A DNA stretch of 64,000 nt from Candidatus Gastranaerophilales bacterium (GTDB lineage Bacteria; Cyanobacteriota; Vampirovibrionia; Gastranaerophilales; Gastranaerophilaceae). A program made the position numbers and the translations under genes. Numbering within the stretch: position 1 is the first letter of the stretch; each line of letters opens with the position of its first letter. The notes beneath the pieces are model-generated. The model was not told where the DNA came from and did not search any database. It worked only from the letters and a program-made list of their open reading frames with translations. This document shows, one piece after another, positions 44,220 to 53,144 of this stretch. Location of the stretch: positions 62,001-126,000 of the forward strand of contig CALYDL010000001.1 of NCBI GenBank assembly GCA_944325145.1. The letters run 5' to 3'.

Positions 44220-46622
44220 TTATTCTTCTTCTTCTTTCTTTTTGGCTTCTTCAGTAGCTTTTATGTCAGCTTCTTCTTTGCCTTTGGTATCATTGATGTG
44301 TTCATCCCAATATTCATTAACTGCATCTTCAGCAGCATCTGAAGCCGCAAAGTCATCGTTCATGTTTCTTTCAGCAGCTTTCCTTGCAGCATCTCTAATG
44401 CCTGTTAAGTATGCAAGGCCTGTAATTTCGTGGATGTCATCTGCATCAATAACAACGTCGCCATATTCATAATCATCGGTTGGTTTGTTTTGTTCTTGAA
44501 TTTCTTCCAATCTGTCTTTAACGTTTTCGATAACATCAGATTTAGGAGCATTTGCATAAGCATCTTCAACATCTTCATCGGTTGCATGGATTAACGCTTG
44601 TCCTGCGTTGTCATCTTTTGCAATTTGTCCATAGAAGGTTTCAAGGTTATCTGCGGTATTCAAGGTTTCTTTACCTGTTATTTCTTTGCCGCCTTTATTT
44701 ACGGTGAAGGTGTTAATAACACTTGAACCATTGATATCATCATAAGCTTCTTGGAAGTTATCGCCTCTTGTTGAATCAGCGATGTCATCACCTTGGCCTG
44801 TGCCCATCATGCCGCTGACATCAATTGATGTAATGCCTGCATCTCTGGCGCTTGAGTATGAAACTTTAAAATCAACAGAGTTTGTATAGCTTGGGCCTTT
44901 TTTGTAAGCATCAACATCTGCTTTTGAACCAACGGATTCATCTTGATTATTTGCCATAAGCATTAAGTTATCAAGAGCTTTGTTGCCGTCTGCATCAACG
45001 TCATTATCGTCAATTACACCATCGCCGTTGTAGTCATAGGCAAGAAGTTCTTCAGCGCCTTTTTCTGAGCCCAACAAGTCATTTTCTTTGCCGTTAGCAT
45101 AATCAAATGAGCCGTCTTCCATTTTTTCTGCATTTAAGAAGGTATATGTTGTATTGCCGTCTTGGAAGGTCATTGGGTCAAATCTGTCAACTTCGCCTGA
45201 GGTTGAATCATCGCCTTCTGTTGCAGCAGAGCCGCCAACATTCCAGTAATTGAGAATTTGTTCGCCAATTGTTTTATACAATGTGCCGCTTGCTTCGTTA
45301 TCGGCAACTTTTGAATAAGTTCTTGTGCCGTTTTGTGCACTCAAATCATATTGAACGCCTGCATCAGGGAACAATTGAGTAAAGGTGTACATTGCTTCTT
45401 TAAATGTGAAGCCTGCTTCATACATTTTAGTTAAAATGCCGTCTTCTTCAACAGCTTTTTTCATTTCAGCCATTTGTGTTTGGTTAACAGAATCTGCAGT
45501 TACACTCTTTTGTGATTTTGTAATTAATTCAGACAATGCTGCATAAGCAGGTTCTTTAACCCAAGCGTCTGATGAGTGGCCGTATGGAATTTTCCAGTTG
45601 TCGCCGCTTTTTGAAAGGCCGACAGCCCAGTTAGATTGAACAAATGTCATAATTTCATCTACATTCATGCCGGAAGCTTGAAGGTCTTCAATCATGCCAT
45701 TTGCAACAAGGTTTCTTAGGTTCATTAATTCAGGGTTTTGTTGTGCTGAATATCTATCGCCTGATTTATAAACGCCTTGTTTTTGGCCAAGCCATTCTGT
45801 TTTTGTAGCTTCAATGTTTTCAGCGTTTGCACCTGCATTTTGTACTGCAGCCAAATCGCCTTCTGCCGTATATCTTGATTGATATTGAGATAATAAAGAG
45901 TTTGCAACTTCTGCTTTTGCGCCTGAGAAAATAGGAACTTCCGTGTTTGTATCAATGTTTTTGTAAGCATCTTCAATTGTGCTTTGTTCCATAATATTTT
46001 TCGTTCTTGTAAGCAAGCTTATTGTTGCATTAACGTTTTGTAATTGAGCTTCTAAGCCCGAAACTTTATCCAAAGCATTTTGAATTTCATCTGCGATTGA
46101 ATTAATTCCTGCTTTGTTTGCATCATATATTTCATATAATCTTTGAATTTCAGCTTGGTTAGCTTGCAAGCCGCCTAAACGTTTTGTGAAAGCTTGGTTG
46201 AAGCATTCAGCAAAGCTTGCATCACCTTTGCCGCGTTTATAACTTAAAATAGCGTCTTTTGCAGCCAATCTGGCAGCTTCAACTGTTGCATCCTGAAATT
46301 CAGAAGTTGCATCAGTTAAATTAGCAGCTGAATCAGCAAGAGCATCGCTTTTTTTGTTAACATCTTCGTTGCTTTCTTCAATGTCGGCTAAGATTTTTTG
46401 AGCTTCGTCTTCCAAATCTTTAATTTTGCCTTGAAGAGTTGCAATTTGTTTGTCTAATTTTTTTGCACCTTCTTCACCTTCATTGTAGGTTTGCATGTCG
46501 GTAAACAAGGTTTCAATTTGGTCTTTAACTTGAGCTGCACCGGCTTCGCTTGCACCTGTCATGTTAAGCTTGTTAATGTTTTCAAGCAAGGTGTCAACAT
46601 TTTGTTTGTTAATGGCAGTCAT
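44220..46622 (-). CDS. Large coiled-coil protein with an EF-hand-like motif
   Basis: 800 residues, no recognised family and no signal peptide. Residues 1-230 form predicted coiled coils (IATLQGKIKDLEDEAQKIL, LEAQLQNVNATISLL). The middle is Asn/Ser/Thr-rich. Around residues 527-544 is DYNGDGVIDDNDVDADG, matching the DxDxDG calcium loop of EF-hand or dockerin repeats. The C-terminus is strongly acidic and ends in a KKEEEE tail. The ATG has GGAAAGG upstream. Such features suit an exported or surface-associated structural protein, but no export route is visible. A small gene (46730-46939) precedes it on the same strand. Confidence 0.78.
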   Translation of the reverse strand: MTAINKQNVDTLLENINKLNMTGASEAGAAQVKDQIETLFTDMQTYNEGEEGAKKLDKQIATLQGKIKDLEDEAQKILADIEESNEDVNKKSDALADSAANLTDATSEFQDATVEAARLAAKDAILSYKRGKGDASFAECFNQAFTKRLGGLQANQAEIQRLYEIYDANKAGINSIADEIQNALDKVSGLEAQLQNVNATISLLTRTKNIMEQSTIEDAYKNIDTNTEVPIFSGAKAEVANSLLSQYQSRYTAEGDLAAVQNAGANAENIEATKTEWLGQKQGVYKSGDRYSAQQNPELMNLRNLVANGMIEDLQASGMNVDEIMTFVQSNWAVGLSKSGDNWKIPYGHSSDAWVKEPAYAALSELITKSQKSVTADSVNQTQMAEMKKAVEEDGILTKMYEAGFTFKEAMYTFTQLFPDAGVQYDLSAQNGTRTYSKVADNEASGTLYKTIGEQILNYWNVGGSAATEGDDSTSGEVDRFDPMTFQDGNTTYTFLNAEKMEDGSFDYANGKENDLLGSEKGAEELLAYDYNGDGVIDDNDVDADGNKALDNLMLMANNQDESVGSKADVDAYKKGPSYTNSVDFKVSYSSARDAGITSIDVSGMMGTGQGDDIADSTRGDNFQEAYDDINGSSVINTFTVNKGGKEITGKETLNTADNLETFYGQIAKDDNAGQALIHATDEDVEDAYANAPKSDVIENVKDRLEEIQEQNKPTDDYEYGDVVIDADDIHEITGLAYLTGIRDAARKAAERNMNDDFAASDAAEDAVNEYWDEHINDTKGKEEADIKATEEAKKKEEEE

Positions 46623-46729
46623 ACTTTTTCCTTTCCGCTGTTAAGCTTATTATATGTACATTAAATTCGTCATTAAATAGCAAAAACTTTAGTTAAATAA
46701 ATGTAAAATTAACATTTATTAACAAAAGT

Positions 46730-46939
46730 TTAAACTCCGTTTGAATCTCTTGCAGATTCTTTGTATAAAATCAAAAAGTCATCCATGTTGTTAAATGCTT
46801 TGCTTACCGCATCTGCCGCATTGTCTGACCAAGAATCATCAAAACAATTCAAATTTTTTTCCTCATGCGGTAGTTCGTTTTCTTTTGAAACACCTAAATT
46901 TTGGGGAGAGCGGTTGTTGAAATTAACAAGGTTGTCCAC
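46730..46939 (-). CDS. Small acidic hypothetical protein
   Basis: 69 residues, GTG start with AAGGAG about 11 bases upstream. Polar and acidic, with a helical end (DAVSKAFNNMDDFLILYKES). No family. It lies 107 bases upstream of the 800-residue gene on the same strand, so it may be its co-transcribed partner or chaperone; this is inference from position and acidity. Coding status is moderately supported by the ribosome site. Confidence 0.5.
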   Translation of the reverse strand: MDNLVNFNNRSPQNLGVSKENELPHEEKNLNCFDDSWSDNAADAVSKAFNNMDDFLILYKESARDSNGV

Positions 46940-47038
46940 TTTTATAAGTTCTCCTTTTATTTTCCTAAAAATAGTATCGGAGATTTTAATTTTATCTTTA
47001 GTTAATAAAAGGAAGTATTAATAAAATGTTACAAAGAA

Positions 47039-49042
47039 TTAATATCTTTTATATATATAAAAGGTTTTATCTTCATCATTTCCGGTTTTTTTCAAAAAAT
47101 TGTCTGCTTCATAAAAAGCTTTTTTAAAAGGAAGAAAGCCTGAATTAATAAAATAGTTTTCATTAATCAAACAAACTTTTCCGGTTTCTCTATTCATATA
47201 GTTTGTAATTTTGCAATCATTTGTTTCAATAAAATCTTTCACTGTTGAAATTGATTGAATAAAACCATCTAAAACAATGTAGTCATAGTTTATAAGGTTT
47301 GGTTTTTTATCATAGGTTAAAAAATCAATATGCAATTGGTTTTTAAAATCTAAATATTTAATAGGATAAGCCATAAAACTTTCGCTCACAAATAGGGCTA
47401 CTTTGCTATTTTTTGGCAATTTTTGAATTTCATTTTTTAAGAAAATGTGGCTTTTGCTTATAAAATATGTTTTCAAATTAACATCTCTAATATTGTTCAT
47501 AAGATAAGCCAAATTCGGCTTCTTTAAAAATTCTGAAAAAATAGCAGCAAAAGGCCTTTGAACCATAAACAAAGGAACAAATAAAAGGTATAAAAAAGCA
47601 ATTATGCTAACAAAACTTTTATAATGGCCTTTTTTATAAAAAATTGAAAAAATTGGAATTAAAAATGTTAAAAAGGCAACAAAAAACCTGATAGATGTTG
47701 GAAAATAAACAATTGCAAATGAAAGAAGAACCGTTTGAAAAACAAAAATAATTACAAAAGGCCTTAATTTTTTATTGAATAAAGCAACAATTGAAGAAGG
47801 CAAAACATGAAGAAAACTTAAAAGCCCTAACCCCATAGTGTGTTCAAAAAGTGCTGCGTTTAATTTTGGAATTTCACCGTTTGAATTAAATAATGGGTTT
47901 ATATTCAATAAATTAAAAATAAAATGCACTAAATTATCATAAATTGGGCTGAATAAATAAAATATGGCAACGCCTGAAAAATCAAAAATAGAAAAAATGT
48001 ATCTGATTAAATTTGAAACCCCGCCCATAATAAACGTTTGAAAACTGTTAAAATAAAGCGAATGCTCATTTATGGCACTTTTAGCACTAATGGGCGAAGA
48101 ATAATTAATTAAATTTAAAATATAGTTATAGCTTGAAAAAATTGAAAAGTTTAGAATTAAAAAAAGAAAATACTTAATAAATTCCTTTCTTAAAATAAAA
48201 ATATACCAAATTAAAAGGGGAATTGAAGCTATAACGCCTGTTGATTTAACGCCAAAGCTTATTGCCATAGAAAGTGAAGCAAAATATAGAAAGCTTAGTT
48301 TGTTTTGTTTTTTAAATTCTAAAATTAAATAAAAAGATGTTGCTAAAAGTGAACCAACTAAAAGGTCTGTTTGTGTGCTTGAAATTTGAGATATAACCCC
48401 TGCAAGAGATGAAAAAATTAAGATAGACCAAATTCTTTTATTAAAATCTATTTCATAAAATTCCATTATTTTAAAAGAAGATATTATTAAAAGAAAATAT
48501 GAAAAAAATTGCAATAAGCCAAAGCCAAGGTCGTTTTTAGATAAAGATAAAATCCAAACGTAAAAAAGTTCAGAATTAATTGGCATTGAATGGCACCTGA
48601 TATCTGCAACTTCAAAGTGAGATATAAACCCGTCAGATGCCCAAAATAAGGAACGAAGACAATGATAACTTGAAGCATCTGCTTCATTTGGCGGCATAAA
48701 AGAAAGAAGAAAACTTATAAAAAGCATAAATATGAGTGCAAGGGTTAAAAGCAATAAGCTTTTATCACTTTTAAAAGCATTTTTTAATTCAAGCAAAAAC
48801 CCTTTGAATTTTAAAACAGATGGAAGGTTTTTCTTTTTTAACCAGATAAAAGAAATAATTAAAAGCTCAACAAATGTTAAAATTAAAATGTTTTGCCCTG
48901 AAATTACTTTAAATAAAGATAAAATTTCAATGTTTAATATAACAAAAGAAAAAAATGAAATGAAAAATAAAACTGACAAATTAAAAATTGAAGCTAAAAA
49001 GAAACTTATTAAACTTTGAAAAACTACCCCTAAAAAAAGCAT
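47039..49042 (-). CDS. GT-C-like polytopic membrane protein A
   Basis: 667 residues, about 10-12 membrane helices, then a soluble C-terminal part. The first periplasmic loop reads MPPNEADASSYHCLRSLFW and DIRCHSMPINSELFY, followed by ISSTQTDLLVGSLLATS. This is the pattern of bacterial protein/lipid mannosyltransferase-like GT-C proteins with acidic catalytic residues in loop one. It is the last of four tandem paralogues after lepA. Residues 1-317 are identical at DNA level to protein B (49042-51111); the C-terminal half differs entirely in detail. Its start overlaps the previous stop by one base (TAATG). Confidence 0.75.
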   Translation of the reverse strand: MLFLGVVFQSLISFFLASIFNLSVLFFISFFSFVILNIEILSLFKVISGQNILILTFVELLIISFIWLKKKNLPSVLKFKGFLLELKNAFKSDKSLLLLTLALIFMLFISFLLSFMPPNEADASSYHCLRSLFWASDGFISHFEVADIRCHSMPINSELFYVWILSLSKNDLGFGLLQFFSYFLLIISSFKIMEFYEIDFNKRIWSILIFSSLAGVISQISSTQTDLLVGSLLATSFYLILEFKKQNKLSFLYFASLSMAISFGVKSTGVIASIPLLIWYIFILRKEFIKYFLFLILNFSIFSSYNYILNLINYSSPISAKSAINEHSLYFNSFQTFIMGGVSNLIRYIFSIFDFSGVAIFYLFSPIYDNLVHFIFNLLNINPLFNSNGEIPKLNAALFEHTMGLGLLSFLHVLPSSIVALFNKKLRPFVIIFVFQTVLLSFAIVYFPTSIRFFVAFLTFLIPIFSIFYKKGHYKSFVSIIAFLYLLFVPLFMVQRPFAAIFSEFLKKPNLAYLMNNIRDVNLKTYFISKSHIFLKNEIQKLPKNSKVALFVSESFMAYPIKYLDFKNQLHIDFLTYDKKPNLINYDYIVLDGFIQSISTVKDFIETNDCKITNYMNRETGKVCLINENYFINSGFLPFKKAFYEADNFLKKTGNDEDKTFYIYKRY

Positions 49043-49048
49043 TATTTT
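48092..49048 (+). repeat. 957-bp exact direct repeat, copy 1
   Basis: Identical to 50161-51117 (offset 2069 bases). Covers the first 317 codons of protein A and six bases upstream of its ATG. Outside these limits the first mismatches are T versus G (48091/50160) and T versus C (49049/51118). Confidence 0.92.
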
Positions 49049-51111
49049 TTACTCCAAATTAAAAAATCTTTAACTGTTTCATCTTCTCTATCTTGTAAAT
49101 ATTTTGGAAGCTTAGCTTCAATTTCCCCGGAAACATTAAAGCCAATTTCAGCTAAAAATTCATCATTAATTTTGCAGCTTGCGCTAAGCGCTTTATCTAA
49201 TTCATTAAAATTCAAAAGCCTTGGCCTTCTTTGATAATCAAACCCTTCATAATAACAAATAGCTTTATTTGAAGGGGTTAAAGGGTTTTTAATGTCGTTT
49301 GCATTAATCACTTCAACATGCTGCGGCAAGTTTTTTTGCGTGATTATGTAATCATATTTTGATAAATCATATTCTCTTATGTGCAAAATATTTAAAGTAT
49401 CAATTTTGCAATTGTTGTTAAATTCTAAAAACTTTGTGCTATATAGCATATAACCGTTTGAAGCAAAAATTGCAATTTTAGAATTATTTTTGCAAATTGA
49501 CTGAACAGCACTTTTCATTGTGTATGCTTCATTAAAGCTTGGGTAAAATTTATAGTTTAAATCTCTCATTTTGTTTTGAATTAATTTAATATCAGGTGTT
49601 TTTTGAAATTCTTTTTTCAAGTGATACATTGGCCTTTGAGAAAGAAAAAGTGAAGCATACCCCAAATAAAAAATTGCAAATAAAATTATTAAAAATTTAT
49701 AGGGGTTCATTTTTTTAAAATATGTAAGAGAAATTAATGGAATAGAAAACGCAACAAAAGTTACAATAAATCGAATGCTATATATCATATAAGCAATTGA
49801 AAAGCTTAAACAAAAAATCATTGCCCAAAAAATAATTGAAAAAATTCTAAGTTTTTTATTAAAAAAGCCAACAATACTTGCGGGCAAGAAAACTAAAAAC
49901 CCTAAAATTCCAAAGCCTAAAACTTGTTCTGTCATGCTTATATTTGTAAAATTAAGCCCGACATTTTCGCCTAAATCTCTTTCAATTCCTAAAAATTCAA
50001 TAGCACCCGCTTGAGCAGAAAGCAAGAATTTATTAATATAAAACCCAATAGTAAACCCTGAAAAATCAAAAAATTGGAAAATATATCTTATGAAATTTGC
50101 TATTATTGCGCCAAAACCACCCCAAAACCCATGACCTAAAAGCGCACTTTTAGCACCAAGGGGCGAAGAATAATTAATTAAATTTAAAATATAGTTATAG
50201 CTTGAAAAAATTGAAAAGTTTAGAATTAAAAAAAGAAAATACTTAATAAATTCCTTTCTTAAAATAAAAATATACCAAATTAAAAGGGGAATTGAAGCTA
50301 TAACGCCTGTTGATTTAACGCCAAAGCTTATTGCCATAGAAAGTGAAGCAAAATATAGAAAGCTTAGTTTGTTTTGTTTTTTAAATTCTAAAATTAAATA
50401 AAAAGATGTTGCTAAAAGTGAACCAACTAAAAGGTCTGTTTGTGTGCTTGAAATTTGAGATATAACCCCTGCAAGAGATGAAAAAATTAAGATAGACCAA
50501 ATTCTTTTATTAAAATCTATTTCATAAAATTCCATTATTTTAAAAGAAGATATTATTAAAAGAAAATATGAAAAAAATTGCAATAAGCCAAAGCCAAGGT
50601 CGTTTTTAGATAAAGATAAAATCCAAACGTAAAAAAGTTCAGAATTAATTGGCATTGAATGGCACCTGATATCTGCAACTTCAAAGTGAGATATAAACCC
50701 GTCAGATGCCCAAAATAAGGAACGAAGACAATGATAACTTGAAGCATCTGCTTCATTTGGCGGCATAAAAGAAAGAAGAAAACTTATAAAAAGCATAAAT
50801 ATGAGTGCAAGGGTTAAAAGCAATAAGCTTTTATCACTTTTAAAAGCATTTTTTAATTCAAGCAAAAACCCTTTGAATTTTAAAACAGATGGAAGGTTTT
50901 TCTTTTTTAACCAGATAAAAGAAATAATTAAAAGCTCAACAAATGTTAAAATTAAAATGTTTTGCCCTGAAATTACTTTAAATAAAGATAAAATTTCAAT
51001 GTTTAATATAACAAAAGAAAAAAATGAAATGAAAAATAAAACTGACAAATTAAAAATTGAAGCTAAAAAGAAACTTATTAAACTTTGAAAAACTACCCCT
51101 AAAAAAAGCAT
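49042..51111 (-). CDS. GT-C-like polytopic membrane protein B
   Basis: 689 residues, same family and fold as A. The first 317 residues are identical to A, then the sequence diverges from SSPLGAKSALLGHGFWGG on. C-terminal soluble region contains CYYEGFDYQRRPRLLN and a stretch on DYIITQKNLPQHVEVINAND. The ATG overlaps the stop of protein C by one base. Probable acceptor or sugar specificity differs in the C-terminal half. Sugar donor likely polyprenyl-linked; unproven. Confidence 0.75.
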   Translation of the reverse strand: MLFLGVVFQSLISFFLASIFNLSVLFFISFFSFVILNIEILSLFKVISGQNILILTFVELLIISFIWLKKKNLPSVLKFKGFLLELKNAFKSDKSLLLLTLALIFMLFISFLLSFMPPNEADASSYHCLRSLFWASDGFISHFEVADIRCHSMPINSELFYVWILSLSKNDLGFGLLQFFSYFLLIISSFKIMEFYEIDFNKRIWSILIFSSLAGVISQISSTQTDLLVGSLLATSFYLILEFKKQNKLSFLYFASLSMAISFGVKSTGVIASIPLLIWYIFILRKEFIKYFLFLILNFSIFSSYNYILNLINYSSPLGAKSALLGHGFWGGFGAIIANFIRYIFQFFDFSGFTIGFYINKFLLSAQAGAIEFLGIERDLGENVGLNFTNISMTEQVLGFGILGFLVFLPASIVGFFNKKLRIFSIIFWAMIFCLSFSIAYMIYSIRFIVTFVAFSIPLISLTYFKKMNPYKFLIILFAIFYLGYASLFLSQRPMYHLKKEFQKTPDIKLIQNKMRDLNYKFYPSFNEAYTMKSAVQSICKNNSKIAIFASNGYMLYSTKFLEFNNNCKIDTLNILHIREYDLSKYDYIITQKNLPQHVEVINANDIKNPLTPSNKAICYYEGFDYQRRPRLLNFNELDKALSASCKINDEFLAEIGFNVSGEIEAKLPKYLQDREDETVKDFLIWSKK

Positions 51112-51117
51112 TATTTT
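50161..51117 (+). repeat. 957-bp exact direct repeat, copy 2
   Basis: Second copy, in protein B. No inverted repeats, target-site duplication or transposase borders it, so it is a segmental duplication or gene conversion tract rather than a mobile element. Confidence 0.92.
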
Positions 51118-53144
51118 CTCTCCAATACTATAAATTTAGCCAAATTCCCCGCATCATGCAATTTTATTTCAAATTGTTTAAGATATGAAAAATTATTTTC
51201 AAAAAAATGTTGAGGGCGAATTTTACAAAGCGCCATATCGGCATTTTTTAAATTGTTTGTTGAAAAAGAATAGCTTCTGCCTTCTTTATTTGCAAAAATG
51301 CAGGCTGCATTTTTAATTTTTCCCTCTTTTTTAATGTCGGATAAATTAATTGTATCAGCAGAATTCATAAAATCTAAAGGCAAAATAAAATAATCATAGT
51401 AAGAAGGTTCAACATCATCAAAATGCAAAATTGTTAGAACATCAATTTTACAATTATTTTCATATTCTAAATATTTTGTATTGTAAATTTCCACCCCTTT
51501 TGCTTGAATTAAACCAATTTTAGAAGAATTTTTACAATAAGGCTCAATATTATTTTTTAATTGAACCTCAGGCGAAATTTTATTTTTAAAATAATAAGTT
51601 TTATTTCTTAAATTATCTTGAAAAGCTTTTAAATTCTTAGTTTTCAAAAATTCATCAAAATAAAATTTTCTCTCGTTTACATTAAATGGAAAATAAAGAA
51701 AAGAAATAAAAACAATAAATGCAACAATATATTTAAAAATTTTATTATATGAAAGCGAAAATAAAGGTGCAGCAATTAAAACAGCTGTTAAAAGGAACCT
51801 TATATTATACATCATATAAGCAATAGAAAAACTTAAAATTAAAATAAAAGAAAAAAGAAAAATTGAAAAAAGCCTCAATTTTTTATCAAAAAAGCCTTTT
51901 ATAAAACAAGGAATAAAAACAAAAAAACCTAAAATTCCAAACCCTGAAATTTGTTCCGTTAATAAAACAGGGTAATTAATTCTTTTAATGTTAACCCCCA
52001 AATCAGGCGAAATTCCAAGAAACGAAATAAAGGCGTTTTCAAAACGAATTATTCTATCTTGAACAGAATATAAGAATTTAAACCCCGAAAAATCAAAAAA
52101 TAAAAAAAAGTGCCTTATAACATTTGAAAAATATCCTTTAATTCCGCCCCAAAAGCCGTTTTCAGAAAAAGAAGCATAATTTCCCAAAAAATTGGCATAG
52201 TTTATAAAATTTGAAATATATACACTGCTTGAAAAAATTAAAAAGTTTAAAATAAAAAAGGCAAAAAATTTAAAAATATCTTTTTTCAGGTAAAAAAGAA
52301 GCCATACAAAAATTGGGGTAAAAACAAAAAATGCTGTTGTTTTCACACCAAACATTAAAGCAAAAGCAAGGGATGAAAAATAAATTGAATTGATTTTACC
52401 TTCTTTTTTAAATTCAAGAACCATATAAATTGCAAAAGAAGCCAAAGAAGCAACCAAAAGGTCTGATTGCAGGCTTGAAATTTCACAAACAAGCAAAGGC
52501 AAAGAAGAAGCAAGAAAAATTGCCCAAATTCTTTTTTTAAAATCAATGTTTAAAAATTCCATAATTTTATAAATGGAACCTATATAAAAGAAAAAAGAAA
52601 AAAACTGCAAAAGCCCAAAACCAATGTCTTTTTTTGTAAGCGCCAAAACCCAAGTATAAAAAATTTCAGAATTCATTGGCATTATATGGCATCTTATATC
52701 CGCTATATCAAAATTAAAAATTTTACCTTCAGATAACCAAAATAAAGACCTTAGGCCATGGTAGCTTATGGCATCACCTTCTGTTGGCGGGTAAAATGCA
52801 GCCAATAAAAAAGAAGCAAAAATAAAAACCAAAAAACCAATTGAAAGAAAAATAAAAAGCTTATCTTCAAAAAATAGTTTTTTGAATTGCTCAAATATTT
52901 CTTTATAGTTAAAAATTAAAAATTTAGAGTTATTTTTTTTAAAAAAAATAAAAAATAAAATACATTCAATAAATATAATAAATAAAATGCTTAAAGAATT
53001 TATTGATGAAAACATTGATAAAAAAGTAATATTTAAAACAACAGAAGCAAAAAATATAATGAAAAATAAAAGCGGCTTTTTAAAATAAGAAGCAACTAAA
53101 AATGAGAAAAAAGAATGAAAAATTACTCCCAAAAACATAGACAT
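51111..53144 (-). CDS. GT-C-like polytopic membrane protein C
   Basis: 677 residues. Loop one reads YPPTEGDAISYHGLRSLFW and DIADIRCHIMPMNSEIFY. Moderately similar to A and B over the N-terminal half (not identical), and with similar C-terminal layout ending in a polar domain that holds CKNSSKIGLIQAKGVEIYNT. A second ATG two codons in would also fit. One-base overlap with D upstream and B downstream. Function as for A. Confidence 0.75.
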   Translation of the reverse strand: MSMFLGVIFHSFFSFLVASYFKKPLLFFIIFFASVVLNITFLSMFSSINSLSILFIIFIECILFFIFFKKNNSKFLIFNYKEIFEQFKKLFFEDKLFIFLSIGFLVFIFASFLLAAFYPPTEGDAISYHGLRSLFWLSEGKIFNFDIADIRCHIMPMNSEIFYTWVLALTKKDIGFGLLQFFSFFFYIGSIYKIMEFLNIDFKKRIWAIFLASSLPLLVCEISSLQSDLLVASLASFAIYMVLEFKKEGKINSIYFSSLAFALMFGVKTTAFFVFTPIFVWLLFYLKKDIFKFFAFFILNFLIFSSSVYISNFINYANFLGNYASFSENGFWGGIKGYFSNVIRHFFLFFDFSGFKFLYSVQDRIIRFENAFISFLGISPDLGVNIKRINYPVLLTEQISGFGILGFFVFIPCFIKGFFDKKLRLFSIFLFSFILILSFSIAYMMYNIRFLLTAVLIAAPLFSLSYNKIFKYIVAFIVFISFLYFPFNVNERKFYFDEFLKTKNLKAFQDNLRNKTYYFKNKISPEVQLKNNIEPYCKNSSKIGLIQAKGVEIYNTKYLEYENNCKIDVLTILHFDDVEPSYYDYFILPLDFMNSADTINLSDIKKEGKIKNAACIFANKEGRSYSFSTNNLKNADMALCKIRPQHFFENNFSYLKQFEIKLHDAGNLAKFIVLERK

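Noticed and set aside
48732-51088. Two identical 95-codon frames on the plus strand within the GT-C genes
   Set aside because: They are antisense shadows and are identical only because the underlying 957-bp DNA is duplicated.
48092-51117. The 957-bp repeat as an insertion sequence
   Set aside because: No terminal inverted repeats, target duplication or transposase; boundaries coincide with coding divergence instead.
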